Source: Methylorubrum rhodinum (lineage in GTDB: Bacteria; Pseudomonadota; Alphaproteobacteria; Rhizobiales; Beijerinckiaceae). Taken from it: a stretch of 64,000 nucleotides of DNA. Under the pieces are notes generated by a model. It had not been told where the DNA came from, searched no databases, and saw only the letters and a program-made list of their open reading frames with translations. Location of the stretch: contig NZ_JACHOP010000022.1 in NCBI RefSeq assembly GCF_014199935.1, forward strand, positions 1 through 64,000, read 5' to 3'. A program made the position numbers and the translations under genes. Numbering within the stretch: position 1 is the stretch's first letter; each line of letters begins with the position of its first letter. Shown piece after piece: positions 53,106 through 63,615 of the stretch.

Positions 53106-53475
53106 CGGCGGCGGGCGCGGGCGGTAAGGCGGGCGTGTCGAGCGAGAGGGAGGCGGGCGAGAGCGCGTCGAGGCAAGGTGCGAGCAGCACGACGCGGCCC
53201 CGCGCCAGGGAGGCCGGCGTCGCCACCGCGAGCAGGCGCTTGGGGCAGGGGCCGAGGCAGCCGGTCTCGATGATCTTCACTTTACGACCCTTCGCACGCG
53301 CCTCGCCCTCGGGCCGGGCGGCGGCGCGCTTGAGGGCGCGGCCGAGCCGCTTGCGGTCCACGCCCTGGCGCTTGGCGCACTTGCCGCAGACCAGCACGAC
53401 CTCCGCGAAGCCGGCCTTCGCCGTGCGGGCCCCCCTTGCATGGGCCGGACCGTCCGGTTCCTGACGCCGTCCCAA
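53098..53475 (-). CDS. Thioredoxin-like ferredoxin-domain protein
   Basis: A 125-residue protein with a (2Fe-2S) ferredoxin-like fold of the thioredoxin type. The Cys ligands are in VLVCGKCAKRQG and CLGPCPK, then ARGRVVLLAPCLD. The mid segment KRAAARPEGEARAKGRKVKI is basic. TTG 53475 is preferred because GGAGGGG lies 5 bases upstream, and an earlier in-frame ATG at 53571 would give an unusual N-terminus. It is transcribed with hpnL (8-base overlap). A redox role is inferred. Confidence 0.7.
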   Translation of the reverse strand: MGRRQEPDGPAHARGARTAKAGFAEVVLVCGKCAKRQGVDRKRLGRALKRAAARPEGEARAKGRKVKIIETGCLGPCPKRLLAVATPASLARGRVVLLAPCLDALSPASLSLDTPALPPAPAADG

Positions 53476-53729
53476 TCGCCCCTCCGCTCCCGTCGAATCC
53501 CGCGCTGCTTCTCGTGCATCTGCCGTTGCAGAGCGAGGGCGGCCTATCGCAGCCGTCGCCCCGCGCGGCAATCCCGGCGGATCGCCGCGCCTTAAAAAGG
53601 GCCGAAAAGAACGTGACCTCAGCCGTGGCCGCGCGGACCGGCCCGGCGCTTCGCGGCCGGGCGCGGCCAGGGCCCGGCGTGAACCCGGTACGAAGCCGGC
53701 GGTGGTTTCCCCGCGAGGATGTCCTTTCG

Positions 53730-55064
53730 ATGAGTTCGGACGAGATCAAGCAGGAGACGCGGGTCCGGCAGAGCCCGAGCGTTCAGTCGCTCATGGACCT
53801 CGCCCGCCGCTCCGTGCCGGATCTGCGGCGCAACGCCGAGACGATCGAGCCCATGCCCGCGGGTCGGCGCGGGGCGCTCGTCGCGCGCGCGCGCCGGACC
53901 CTGGACTGGACCCGCCTGCCCGGCCTCCGGCCCCGCGACGAGGAGCGCCCGCAGCCCCGGCTGATGGTGCGGCTGATCCGCGGCTACGGCCTGTTCGTGC
54001 TGCTGCCGACGGTGCTGGTCGGGATCTACGTGTTCGCGATCGCCACGCCGCAATACATCGCCGAATCCCAGTTCGCGGTGCGCGGCAACGTCGAGCCGAT
54101 GGAGAGCGTCACGCTCGGCGTCTACCAGGAGATGATCCAGAAGCATAACAGCCAGGACAGCTTCATCCTGCGCGACTACATCAAGAGCCGTCAGCTGGTG
54201 GAGGCGGTCGACGCCAAGCTCGGTCTCGAGAAGATGTTCTCGCAAGATGGGATCGACTTCTGGGCCCGCTACGATGCGAGCCAGCCGGTCGAGAAGCTGG
54301 TCCGCCACTGGCGCCGCCACGTCCTGCCGCAGATCGACGTCGTCTCCGGCGTGATCCGGCTGACCGTGCGCGCCTTCTCGCCCGAGGACGCCGTGGAGAT
54401 CTCCAAGCAGGTGATCGCCCATGCCGAGACCCTCATCAACGCGATCTCCCGCCGCGCCCAGCAGGACCTGCTCGCCCAGTCGCAGATCGAGGTCGACAAG
54501 GCCACCGAGCGGCTCAAGCGGGCCCGCATAGCCCTGCAGCAGTTCCGCAACCGCTGGGGCATCATCGATCCCTTGCAGTCCGCCCAGGCGACGGTGACCA
54601 CCATCGAGCTGCTGCGCAAGGACAAGATCAAGGCCGAGAGCGACCTGCGGGTCCTGCGCGATTCCAAGCTCGACGAGCGGACGCGCGGCATCCAGGTGCT
54701 CGTCGCCACCGTCGCGGCCATCGACGGGCAGATGAAGGACCTGCAGAACCGGCTCACCACCGACGGCCTCGTCAGCGACGCCTCGCACAACCTCACCCAG
54801 GCCCTGCTCGAATACGAGGGCCTGATGATCGAGCAGGTGATCGCCGAGAAGATCAGCGCCTCGATGAACATGATCCTCGATCGCGCCCGGATCGCGGCCG
54901 CCAAGCAGCAGATCTACCTCGCGACCTTCGTCGAGCCGCTGCTGCCGACCTACTCGGCCTATCCGGCGCCGTTCTACGCCGTCGGCGTCGCGCTGTTCCT
55001 GTTCACGATGATCTGGAGCGCCCTTTCCCTGATCCGGGCCGCGGTCGCCGACAACCGGCTCTGA
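53730..55064 (+). CDS. Capsule polysaccharide export inner-membrane protein (KpsE/CtrB-like)
   Basis: A 444-residue protein. The N-terminal cytosolic part is polar. TM1 is at about residues 85-108 (YGLFVLLPTVLVGIYVFAIAT), a long periplasmic helical region runs from 110 to 415 with coiled-coil segments (QIEVDKATERLKRARIALQQF, ATVAAIDGQMKDLQNRL), and TM2 closes the chain (FYAVGVALFLFTMIWSALSLI). This is the BexC/CtrB/KpsE plan that couples a capsule ABC transporter to the outer membrane pore. No kpsM/T/D or biosynthesis genes are adjacent. Confidence 0.87.
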   Translation: MSSDEIKQETRVRQSPSVQSLMDLARRSVPDLRRNAETIEPMPAGRRGALVARARRTLDWTRLPGLRPRDEERPQPRLMVRLIRGYGLFVLLPTVLVGIYVFAIATPQYIAESQFAVRGNVEPMESVTLGVYQEMIQKHNSQDSFILRDYIKSRQLVEAVDAKLGLEKMFSQDGIDFWARYDASQPVEKLVRHWRRHVLPQIDVVSGVIRLTVRAFSPEDAVEISKQVIAHAETLINAISRRAQQDLLAQSQIEVDKATERLKRARIALQQFRNRWGIIDPLQSAQATVTTIELLRKDKIKAESDLRVLRDSKLDERTRGIQVLVATVAAIDGQMKDLQNRLTTDGLVSDASHNLTQALLEYEGLMIEQVIAEKISASMNMILDRARIAAAKQQIYLATFVEPLLPTYSAYPAPFYAVGVALFLFTMIWSALSLIRAAVADNRL

Positions 55065-55154
55065 CGGGGCGGCATTCCCGAGATCGTCCCTCGATCGGGA
55101 CGTCGCCACGGCCGAGGTCCGGCCCCGATCCTCATCGAACGTCGAGTGTGCGCC

Positions 55155-55439
55155 ATGGCGGATTTCTCGGACCTCGTCGCCCGCGCGGTGAGCCCGGCCA
55201 TGGGCCGGGACGAGCGCGAGCAGGTCTACGACGTGGTCCGGCAGGCGGTGCAGCGGCTGCAGGAGCGCGAGGGTCTGGCCGTGGACGATCCCGGCATCCT
55301 GCTGCAGCGCCACCTGATCGAGGAGACGATCCGGGACGTCGAGTTCGACATCACCCGCTTCCTGACCCTGCGCAGGATCGACGAGGCCCGGGCCGCCCAG
55401 GACGCCGAATCCGCGCGCCGCTCCGGTCGGCGGCGCTAA
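55155..55439 (+). CDS. Hypothetical protein next to the KpsE-like gene
   Basis: A 94-residue, charged and helical protein (SDLVARAVSPAMGRDEREQVYDVV, QRLQEREGLAVDD, EETIRDVEFDITRFLTLRRI). No recognised domain. ATG 55155 is used. A GTG at 55146 is three codons earlier. It follows the KpsE-like gene by about 90 bases on the same strand and may be co-transcribed. Two family C repeats begin right after its stop. Confidence 0.6.
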   Translation: MADFSDLVARAVSPAMGRDEREQVYDVVRQAVQRLQEREGLAVDDPGILLQRHLIEETIRDVEFDITRFLTLRRIDEARAAQDAESARRSGRRR

Positions 55440-55490
55440 AGCATCGGCCCGAAAGGTGGGCCCGGCTTTCGGAAGAAGTCGATGCGGCAC
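55440..55490 (+). repeat. Family C REP-like hairpin, copy 3
   Basis: GCATCGGCCCGAAAGG ... CTTTCGGAAGAAGTCGATGCGGCAC, with a CCGAAAG/CTTTCGG stem. It begins at the stop codon of the gene before it. The next unit starts 11 bases after. Confidence 0.8.
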
Positions 55491-55500
55491 GGAAACCCAG

Positions 55501-55552
55501 AGCCTCGGCCCGAAAGGTGGGGCCCGGCTTTCGGGAAAAGCCGATGCGGCAC
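55501..55552 (+). repeat. Family C REP-like hairpin, copy 4 (tandem with copy 3)
   Basis: AGCCTCGGCCCGAAAGGTGG ... CGGCTTTCGGGAAAAGCCGATGCGGCAC, same orientation as copy 3 and only 10 bases later. GGAGCCTCGGCCG at about 55562 looks like the start of a third, truncated unit. Confidence 0.8.
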
Positions 55553-55657
55553 GGAAAACATGGAGCCTCGGCCGATCTCCCGGCAACTGGACGATCCCGC
55601 GCCCGGACCCAGATGGGACGGACCTTCCGCCCTCCGGGCATCCCGACGAGATCCGCG

Positions 55658-56197
55658 ATGCAGGCCGATCCCCCCGCCGATTCCCCCCTTTCGTCCCCCA
55701 CCCTCGACGACGAGACGATCGCGTTCGCGGGCCGCGTCTTCCAGTACGCCCGGATGGGCCACGCCGAGGAACTCGCCGGGCTGTTCGCGCAGGGGCTTCC
55801 GGCCAACCTGCGCAACGACAAGGGCGACAGCCTGCTGATGCTCGCCGCCTATAACGGCCACGCGGAGACCGCCCGCGTCGTCCTGGAGGCGGGCGGCGAT
55901 CCCGAACTCGCCAACGACCGCGGCCAGACCCCGCTCGCGGGCGCCGCCTTCAAGGGCGAGGCCGGCATCGTGGAACTGCTGCTCGACCACGGCGCGCAGG
56001 TCGACGGGGCGGGCGACGGCGCGCGCACGGCGCTGATGGTGGCGGCGATGTTCGACCGCGTCGCGATCTGCGAGCTGCTGCTCGCCCGCGGCGCCGACCC
56101 GGCCCGCCGCGACGCCTCGGGCCTGAGCGCCGCGGAGCTGGCCCGGCAGATGGGTGCGACGGAGACCCCGGCCCTGCTGGAGCGGGCGGGAGGCTGA
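55658..56197 (+). CDS. Ankyrin-repeat protein
   Basis: A 179-residue soluble protein with about four ankyrin-type repeats from residue 55 onward: NDKGDSLLMLAAYNGHAETARVVLEAGG, NDRGQTPLAGAAFKGEAGIVELLLDHGA and TALMVAAMFDRVAICELLLARGA. Such proteins bind partner proteins. No catalytic domain. ATG 55658 is the simplest start. Another in-frame ATG at 55613 would add 15 residues. The ribosome-binding region is weak for both. Confidence 0.82.
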   Translation: MQADPPADSPLSSPTLDDETIAFAGRVFQYARMGHAEELAGLFAQGLPANLRNDKGDSLLMLAAYNGHAETARVVLEAGGDPELANDRGQTPLAGAAFKGEAGIVELLLDHGAQVDGAGDGARTALMVAAMFDRVAICELLLARGADPARRDASGLSAAELARQMGATETPALLERAGG

Positions 56198-56318
56198 GGG
56201 CTGCTCCGCGCCGGTGTCGCCCAAACGACACGCGTCGTCCTGTTTCTCGGTCTACGTGCAGCACAGGCTTGCGACGACGCAAGGTGTAACTTAGGGCTGT
56301 GGCAGAGGTGATGCCACG

Positions 56319-58343
56319 ATGTCCAAGACCGTCAGCGATTACACGGCCCTTTTGTCTGGATCGAGTTGGTGGGGCGGCAAGACCGTCGGTAAGCCCGTCT
56401 TCGTGACCTACTCGTTCGAGGTGGAAGCCTACGATTATCTTACGGATTTCGGGTTTTCGAGCGCGTACAAGTCTTCGTTCAAGCCGCTGACCAATTTCGA
56501 GGAGACCGCCGCCTCCTTCGCCCTCGGGCATTGGGAGGGATCCAGCGGGATCACGTTCCTCCAGGTCGCGCCGGGCGAGGGGGATATCCGGTTCGGGCGC
56601 TACGATTTCAGTAAGGACGCGGACGTCTCCGACGCCGCGGCCTTCGCCTATCATCCGGTGACCGCGATCGATCGCGACGGATCGTATTCCCTGGCCTTCG
56701 GCGGCGACGTGTCCATCGACCTGTCCGTCGCGGATTACTCGTTCTACGGCATGATCCACGTGCTGACGCACGAGGTCGGCCACGCGATCGGCCTCAAGCA
56801 TCCGTTCGAGGGCGGCATCGTCCTCGACACGACTCTCGACACCGTCGCGCACACGATTATGAGCTATACCGGCGTGACGGCGACGCTGCCCAAGCTCGGC
56901 GAACTGGACGAGGCGGCCGTCGCGTATCTGTACGGTCCCGAAACGGCGGATGGCAAGCAGGTCTCGAGCTGGAACTGGGACGAGAAGACCTACACGCTGA
57001 CCCAGACCGGCGGATCAGGAAAGGACACGATCCGCGGCGTCTCGACGAAGGATGTCATCCGGGGCGGTGGCGGCGACGATCTGGTGTTCAGCGGCACCGG
57101 CGACGACCGGATCGAGGGTGGGGCGAACGACGACGTGGTCTTCGCCGACGACGGTGACGACACCGTGTTCGGCGGCGCGGGCGACGATGTCCTCCATGCC
57201 GGAGACGGCCGGGACGTGCTGTCCGGCGACGCAGGGAACGACGCGCTCGCAGGCGACGACGGCGACGATGTCCTGAAGGGCGGAGACGGCGCCGACGCGC
57301 TGTTCGGCTTCTCCGGCCAGGACCGGCTCGAAGGCGGGACCGGGGACGACGTGCTGGTGGGCGGCGCGGGCGACGACACGCTCGATGGCGGCGTCGGCGG
57401 CGCGATCGAGGGCGACACCGCCGAGTACGGCGCCGTGCGCCAAGCGATCCGGGTCGATCTGAACGGCCTGCGCGAGACCGTCGGCGGCAAGGTCGTGGTC
57501 TATCACGCGGCCGGAGCGGAGATCGGACGCGACACCCTCGTCAGCGTCGAGAACGTGGTCGGCGGCGCCCGCTCCGACGTGCTGATCGGCGACGGGGCCG
57601 CCAACCGCTTCTGGGGTGGGGCCGGCAACGATCTGCTCCAGGGCAACGCAGGCGCCGACCGACTCGAGGGCGGAGAGGGCGGCGATCGCCTCGAGGGCGG
57701 GGCCGGGGACGATCTGCTGGTGGGTGGCGCCGGCAACGACACGCTCGAGGGCGGGACCGCGAGCGACACCGCCGATTACGGCGCGGCGCGCCAGGCCGTC
57801 CGGGTCGACCTGAACGGCGTGCGCGAGACCGTCGGCGGCAAGGTCGTGGTCCATCACGCATCGGGAACCGAGATCGGCCGCGACACCTTCGTCAGCATCG
57901 AGAACGTCGTCGGGGGAATGCGTTCCGACATGCTGATCGGCAATGCCGTCGCGAACCGTCTCGCCGGGAACAACGGCGACGACACGTTCAAGGGCGGCGG
58001 CGGCGCCGACACCCTCACCGGGGGAGCCGGCGCCGACCGCTTCGTGTTCGACACGAAGCCCGGCGCGAACGACGCCGACCGGATCACCGACTTCACGGTC
58101 GGCACCGACAAGCTCTGGCTCGACGACGACGTGTTCACCGGGCTGAAGGCGGGGCTGCTCGCCGAGGGGCGGTTCCATGCCGGCCGCGCCGCCCACGATG
58201 CCGACGACCGCCTGATCTTCGACGCGCGGAGCAAGAGCCTGTTCTACGACGCCGACGGCACGGGGGCCGGGGCCCAGGTGAAGATCGCGACCCTCGACAA
58301 GGTCGCCTCGCTCAGCGCTTCCGACTTCCTGATCGTCGTGTAG
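56319..58343 (+). CDS. Serralysin-type RTX metalloprotease (M10)
   Basis: A 674-residue protein expected to be exported by a type I system: no N-terminal signal, C-terminal uncleaved signal-type end (ASDFLIVV). The catalytic domain (about 20-210) has the complete zinc site HEVGHAIGLKH, H151 and E152 with H155 and H161, and the Met-turn IMSYTG. From residue 220 follow calcium-binding RTX nonapeptides (GGxGxDxxx type), interrupted by two copies of a block with RQA(I/V)RVDLNG(L/V)RETVGG and ENVVGG. Neighbours are not secretion genes, so PrtD/E/F-like exporters must lie elsewhere. Early codons are less GC-rich than the surroundings. Confidence 0.92.
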   Translation: MSKTVSDYTALLSGSSWWGGKTVGKPVFVTYSFEVEAYDYLTDFGFSSAYKSSFKPLTNFEETAASFALGHWEGSSGITFLQVAPGEGDIRFGRYDFSKDADVSDAAAFAYHPVTAIDRDGSYSLAFGGDVSIDLSVADYSFYGMIHVLTHEVGHAIGLKHPFEGGIVLDTTLDTVAHTIMSYTGVTATLPKLGELDEAAVAYLYGPETADGKQVSSWNWDEKTYTLTQTGGSGKDTIRGVSTKDVIRGGGGDDLVFSGTGDDRIEGGANDDVVFADDGDDTVFGGAGDDVLHAGDGRDVLSGDAGNDALAGDDGDDVLKGGDGADALFGFSGQDRLEGGTGDDVLVGGAGDDTLDGGVGGAIEGDTAEYGAVRQAIRVDLNGLRETVGGKVVVYHAAGAEIGRDTLVSVENVVGGARSDVLIGDGAANRFWGGAGNDLLQGNAGADRLEGGEGGDRLEGGAGDDLLVGGAGNDTLEGGTASDTADYGAARQAVRVDLNGVRETVGGKVVVHHASGTEIGRDTFVSIENVVGGMRSDMLIGNAVANRLAGNNGDDTFKGGGGADTLTGGAGADRFVFDTKPGANDADRITDFTVGTDKLWLDDDVFTGLKAGLLAEGRFHAGRAAHDADDRLIFDARSKSLFYDADGTGAGAQVKIATLDKVASLSASDFLIVV

Positions 58344-58392
58344 GATCGCCCCCACGGCCCCGGACCGACGATCCGGGCCGGGGAGGGACGCC

Positions 58393-59894
<1,502 letters not shown>

Positions 59895-59898
<4 letters not shown>

Positions 59899-61022
59899 GG
59901 ACGGGCCGGGCTTTCGCGATCACACTTCTGACGATGACGATGTCTTTTGGAACCGCGGCCGAGGCCGCTCCGCAGAGCTATCCGGGCCAGAGCGAGGGCG
60001 ACGTCGTCGTCAAGGACTTGCGCCTCGCCGACGGCGGGAGCCTGGAACAAGCAAAACTCCACTACACCACGCTCGGCACGCCGCATCGCGGCGCCGACGG
60101 CGCGATCGACAACGCGGTCCTCGTCCTGCACGGCACCACCGGCACCGGAAAGAGCTTCCTGATCCCGACGCTCGGCCCCGAGCTGTTCGGCGAGGGGGCG
60201 CCGCTCGATGCGCGCCGCTGGTACGTGATCCTGCCCGACGGGCTCGGGCGCGGCGGCTCGTCGAAGCCCTCGGACGGGCTCAAGGGCCGCTTCCCCCGCT
60301 ACGGCTACGGCGACGTGGTCGAGGGCCAGCGCCGGGTGGTCGAGGAGCTCGGCGTCAAGCGCCTGCGCCTCGTGCTCGGCACCTCCATGGGCGGGATGCA
60401 GGCCTGGATGTGGGGCATCCGCCATCCCGACGCCATGGACCTGATCATGGCGGTGGCGAGCCAGCCGATCCCGGTGAGCGGGCGCAACGCCCTGTGGCGG
60501 CGCCTGCTGATCGAGGGCATCCGCTCCGATCCCGACTGGAAGGGCGGCGAGTACACCGAGCAGCCGCGCCGCTTCGAGCGCATCCTGCCGATCTTCAACA
60601 TCATGACCGAGAGCGTGCTCGGCCTGCAGAGCCAAGCGCCGACGCGGGCGGCCTCGGACACGGCCTATGACCGGATGATCGCCGGCTACGAGCGCAAGGC
60701 CGACGCCAACGACTGGCTCTACTGGTTCGATTCCTCCTACGACTACGACCCCTTCCCGGAGCTTGCTAGGATCAAGGCCAAGGTGCTGGCGGTGAACTTC
60801 GCCGACGACGAGCTGAACCCGCCCCAGCTCGACGTGATGAACGCGGCGCTGGCTAAGGTGAAGGATGGCCGCTTCGTGCTGGTGCCGACCTCGCCCGAGA
60901 CCCACGGCCACCAGTCGCTGCGCTACGCCGCCCTGTGGAAGCGCCACCTCGCCGAGTTCCTAGGCGCGCCCGACGCAAAGACGGAAGGGGCGAATTCGCC
61001 GGAAGGACCGGCGAAACGCTGA
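59895..61022 (+). CDS. Exported alpha/beta hydrolase, MetX-like
   Basis: A 375-residue protein with an N-terminal signal-like segment (AFAITLLTMTMSFGTAAEA). The fold is like homoserine acetyltransferases: LDARRWYVILPDGLGRG, the nucleophile Ser in LVLGTSMGGMQAWMWG, Asp in VNFADDELNPP and His in ETHGHQSL. The signal peptide argues against a cytosolic methionine-pathway role. Many such paralogues are hydrolases of unknown substrate. The gene starts inside glpK's stop, so translation is coupled. Confidence 0.85.
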
Positions 61023-61086
61023 AAGCCTGCTCGACCTGGCCCTTCGAGAGCAGCCCGGCTCGATGCTGAGGTTGTTTCGATCCGTC

Positions 61087-61199
61087 CCCTCATCCCGAGG
61101 TGCGGAGCGAAGCGGAGCCTTGAGGGAAGGCTTCGGGGATCGCGCGATCCGCTGGAGCCTTCCTTCGAGGCCGCTGGTGCGGCACCTCGGGATGAGGGT
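61087..61199. repeat. Family B long inverted repeat, copy 3
   Basis: Outer arms CCCTCATCCCGAGGTGC and GCACCTCGGGATGAGGG are perfect 17-mers. The inner part keeps TGAGGGAAGGCTTC and TGGAGCCTTCCTTCGAGG. It lies 64 bases after the hydrolase stop. Confidence 0.8.
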
Positions 61200-61503
61200 A
61201 TTGGGTGAGAGGAACGGTCGAACCGGCGCTGAGATGATCGGGCGTGATCGTTCGAAACAACGGAAAGGTTGCGTAAAAGCTTTCCTTCTGCCGCTGCGCG
61301 AAAACCAACGAATGTTATCCGGCTGCGATCTTAGCCCATGATAGGTCTTGCGGCTCTATCGGCGTCGTTCACGCGGGCGTGATCCGGATTCGGCCGGCCG
61401 ACGGGAGCGGAGAGACTTGATGACTGTTGCGGCGACGGAAAATTAACCGTTCGAATTATAAATCCGGTTCCGAGAATTGCTCCTGCACTCGACCGGACTC
61501 ACC
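61200..61503. other. Leader region of the chemoreceptor gene
   Basis: No real gene. An 8-codon open frame at 61420-61446 follows GGAGAG and ends in TAA. It may be chance or a leader peptide. AATTATAAAT at about 61454-61463 is the most -10-like sequence, about 40 bases before the receptor ATG. Position and sequence suit a promoter, but the hexamers are not defined. Confidence 0.35.
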
Positions 61504-63189
61504 ATGCGCGTCTCCCTCAAAGCGGCCCTGGCCGGCTCGTTCAGCCTGCTCGCCGTCGTCGCGGCGGCCCAGGGCGGGCTCAGCATCGTCAAGCTGGCGG
61601 CGATCGATGGCGAGGTGCGGGCGATCGCCGACAACTGGCTGCCCTCGGTCGGCCTGCTCGGCGACATCAGCACGGCGACCCGCGACGAGCGGGTGAAGTC
61701 CTACCGCTACGTCGCCACCTCGGACACGCCGCAACTGCTCATCGACAACGAGAAGAGCGTGCGGACGAGCCAGAAGGCGCTCTCCGACCTGCGCAAGGCC
61801 TACGAGCCGCTGATCGCCTCGCCCGAGGAGCGGGCGCTCTACGAGCGCTTCTCCGCCACCTGGGCGACCTACACGGTGCGGCTGGAGGAGATCGTCGGGA
61901 TGATGCGGGCCGGCCGGCAGGCCGAGGCGCTGACCCTGCTGGCCGGGCCCGACACCCTCGCCTTGGCCCAGGCCGCCACCAAGGCGCTGCAGGAGAACGT
62001 CGCCCTGAACAAGCGCGGCGCCAAGGACAGCGTCGCCCACGCCGTCGAGAGCGCGGCCTCGGCCGCCACGACCGCCTGGATCGCCATGGCGGTGACGCTG
62101 CTCTGCGCGCTGCTCGCCGCCCTGTTCGGCTGGCTCGGCATCTCGCGGCCGATCGAGGGGATGACCGCGGCGATGGGCCGGCTGGCGGCGGGCGACGCCA
62201 CCCTCGACGTGCCGGGAAGCGGCCGCGGCGACGAGATCGGCGCGATGTCGGCCGCCGTACAGGTGTTCAAGGACAACCTGATCCGCGCCCGCGCGCTGGA
62301 GGAAGAATCCGCGCTCGCCCGCGCCGGGGCGGAAGCCCAGCGCAAGGCGGCGGCCCGCGACATGGCCGACGCGTTCGAGCGCGCGGTCGGCGGGGTCGTC
62401 GGTGGGCTCTCGGCGGCGGCGACCGAGCTGCAGGCGACCGCGCAACAGATGACCGCCACCGCCGCCCAGACCGCGGCCCAGTCCGGCACGGTCGCGAGCG
62501 CCGCCGACGAGGCGGCCTCGAACGTCGGCACCGTCGCGGCGGCGGCGGAGGAACTCGGCGCCTCGGTGCAGGAGATCGGCCGACAGGTCGACGGCTCTGC
62601 CGAACTCGCCCAGGCCGCGGTGGGCGAGGCCGGGCAGACCGCCATCCTCGTGCGCGACCTGTCGGACGCGGCCTCCCGCATCGGCGACGTGGTGGCGATG
62701 ATCGCCACCATCGCCGGCCAGACCAACCTTCTGGCCTTGAACGCCACGATCGAGGCGGCCCGCGCCGGCGAGGCGGGCCGGGGCTTCGCGGTCGTCGCCG
62801 CGGAAGTGAAGGAACTGGCGAACCAGACCGCGCGCGCCACGGAAGAGATCACCGGCCAGATCGGCCGCATCCAGTCCTCGACCGGTCAGGCGGTGTCGGC
62901 CATCGACAGCATCGCCGGGCGCATCCGCGAGATCAGCGGGGTCGCCACCGGCATCGCCGCGGCGGTGGAGGAGCAGGGCGCCGCGACCCAGGAGATCGTG
63001 CGCAACGTGGCGCAGGCCGCGAGCGGCGCGGGCGCAGTGACGGCCAACATCGCGGGCGTGGCGAGCGCGGCGGAAGAAACCGGCGCGGCGGCGAGCCAAG
63101 TGCTTGCCTCGGCGACCGAGCTGTCGCGCCAGTCCGAGCATCTCGGCGCCGAGGTCGCCCGCTTCCTCGGCACCGTGCGGGCCGCCTGA
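61504..63189 (+). CDS. Methyl-accepting chemotaxis protein
   Basis: A 561-residue receptor. TM1 lies at about residues 5-25, a periplasmic four-helix-type sensor at 26-190, TM2 at 191-213 (TAWIAMAVTLLCALLAALFGWL) and HAMP from 214. The signalling domain (about 270-560) has the hairpin tip IAGQTNLLALNATIEAARAGE and GRGFAVVAAEVKELANQTARA, flanked by Ala-rich helices with methylation-type Glu/Gln pairs. There is no CheR-docking pentapeptide at the end (AEVARFLGTVRAA). The ligand is unknown. It likely feeds a Che pathway located elsewhere. Confidence 0.93.
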   Translation: MRVSLKAALAGSFSLLAVVAAAQGGLSIVKLAAIDGEVRAIADNWLPSVGLLGDISTATRDERVKSYRYVATSDTPQLLIDNEKSVRTSQKALSDLRKAYEPLIASPEERALYERFSATWATYTVRLEEIVGMMRAGRQAEALTLLAGPDTLALAQAATKALQENVALNKRGAKDSVAHAVESAASAATTAWIAMAVTLLCALLAALFGWLGISRPIEGMTAAMGRLAAGDATLDVPGSGRGDEIGAMSAAVQVFKDNLIRARALEEESALARAGAEAQRKAAARDMADAFERAVGGVVGGLSAAATELQATAQQMTATAAQTAAQSGTVASAADEAASNVGTVAAAAEELGASVQEIGRQVDGSAELAQAAVGEAGQTAILVRDLSDAASRIGDVVAMIATIAGQTNLLALNATIEAARAGEAGRGFAVVAAEVKELANQTARATEEITGQIGRIQSSTGQAVSAIDSIAGRIREISGVATGIAAAVEEQGAATQEIVRNVAQAASGAGAVTANIAGVASAAEETGAAASQVLASATELSRQSEHLGAEVARFLGTVRAA

Positions 63190-63196
63190 GACGGCT

Positions 63197-63508
63197 TCAG
63201 AAGACCGGCGGCTCCGCGCTCGCGGCCTCGGCTGCGGGCGTCTTCTTCTTGCGGGGCTTGCGCGGCTTGATCGGCGCCTCCTCCTCGGTGGCGCGCTCGT
63301 GGATCGCGAAGGCGTGGAGGTCGCTCGCCGGCTCCGGCGCCGGGCTCTGCCCCTGGTCCTCGATCAGCGCGTAGAAGGCGGCGCGCACGACCTCCTTCTT
63401 GCTGGCCTCGGGATGCCGCTCGCGCACCGCGCCCAGCAGTTCCTTCGGCTTCATACCGGCTGCCGCCACGCTGCGCAGCGTGGCCGCGATCTCGTCGATC
63501 GACGCCAT
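63197..63508 (-). CDS. Hypothetical protein with basic tail
   Basis: A 103-residue protein. The N-terminal 50 residues read as a small helical fold (MASIDEIAATLRSVAAAGMKP, SKKEVVRAAFYALIEDQG). The middle is acidic, and the end is Lys/Pro/Ala-rich (KPRKPRKKKTPAAEAASAEP), like a nucleic-acid-binding tail. No family is recognised. It converges on the chemoreceptor gene with 7 bases between stops. Confidence 0.6.
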   Translation of the reverse strand: MASIDEIAATLRSVAAAGMKPKELLGAVRERHPEASKKEVVRAAFYALIEDQGQSPAPEPASDLHAFAIHERATEEEAPIKPRKPRKKKTPAAEAASAEPPVF

Positions 63509-63615
63509 CTCGTTCCTGTCTCCGGTCGCAACTCCCCGACCTGTGGTCGGCGTACCGACTTTAACACAAGTATGACGGCCCGGTCTGCCTGCGGATCGCC
63601 TTCATCCGGAGGCGT

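Noticed and set aside
55440..55552. Tandem repeats as a CRISPR array
   Set aside because: Only two units and a fragment, self-complementary, with no regular spacers. They match single dispersed copies elsewhere.
57000..58000. Repetitive GC-rich DNA as a tandem repeat locus
   Set aside because: It encodes the RTX calcium-binding repeats of the protease and is explained by the protein.
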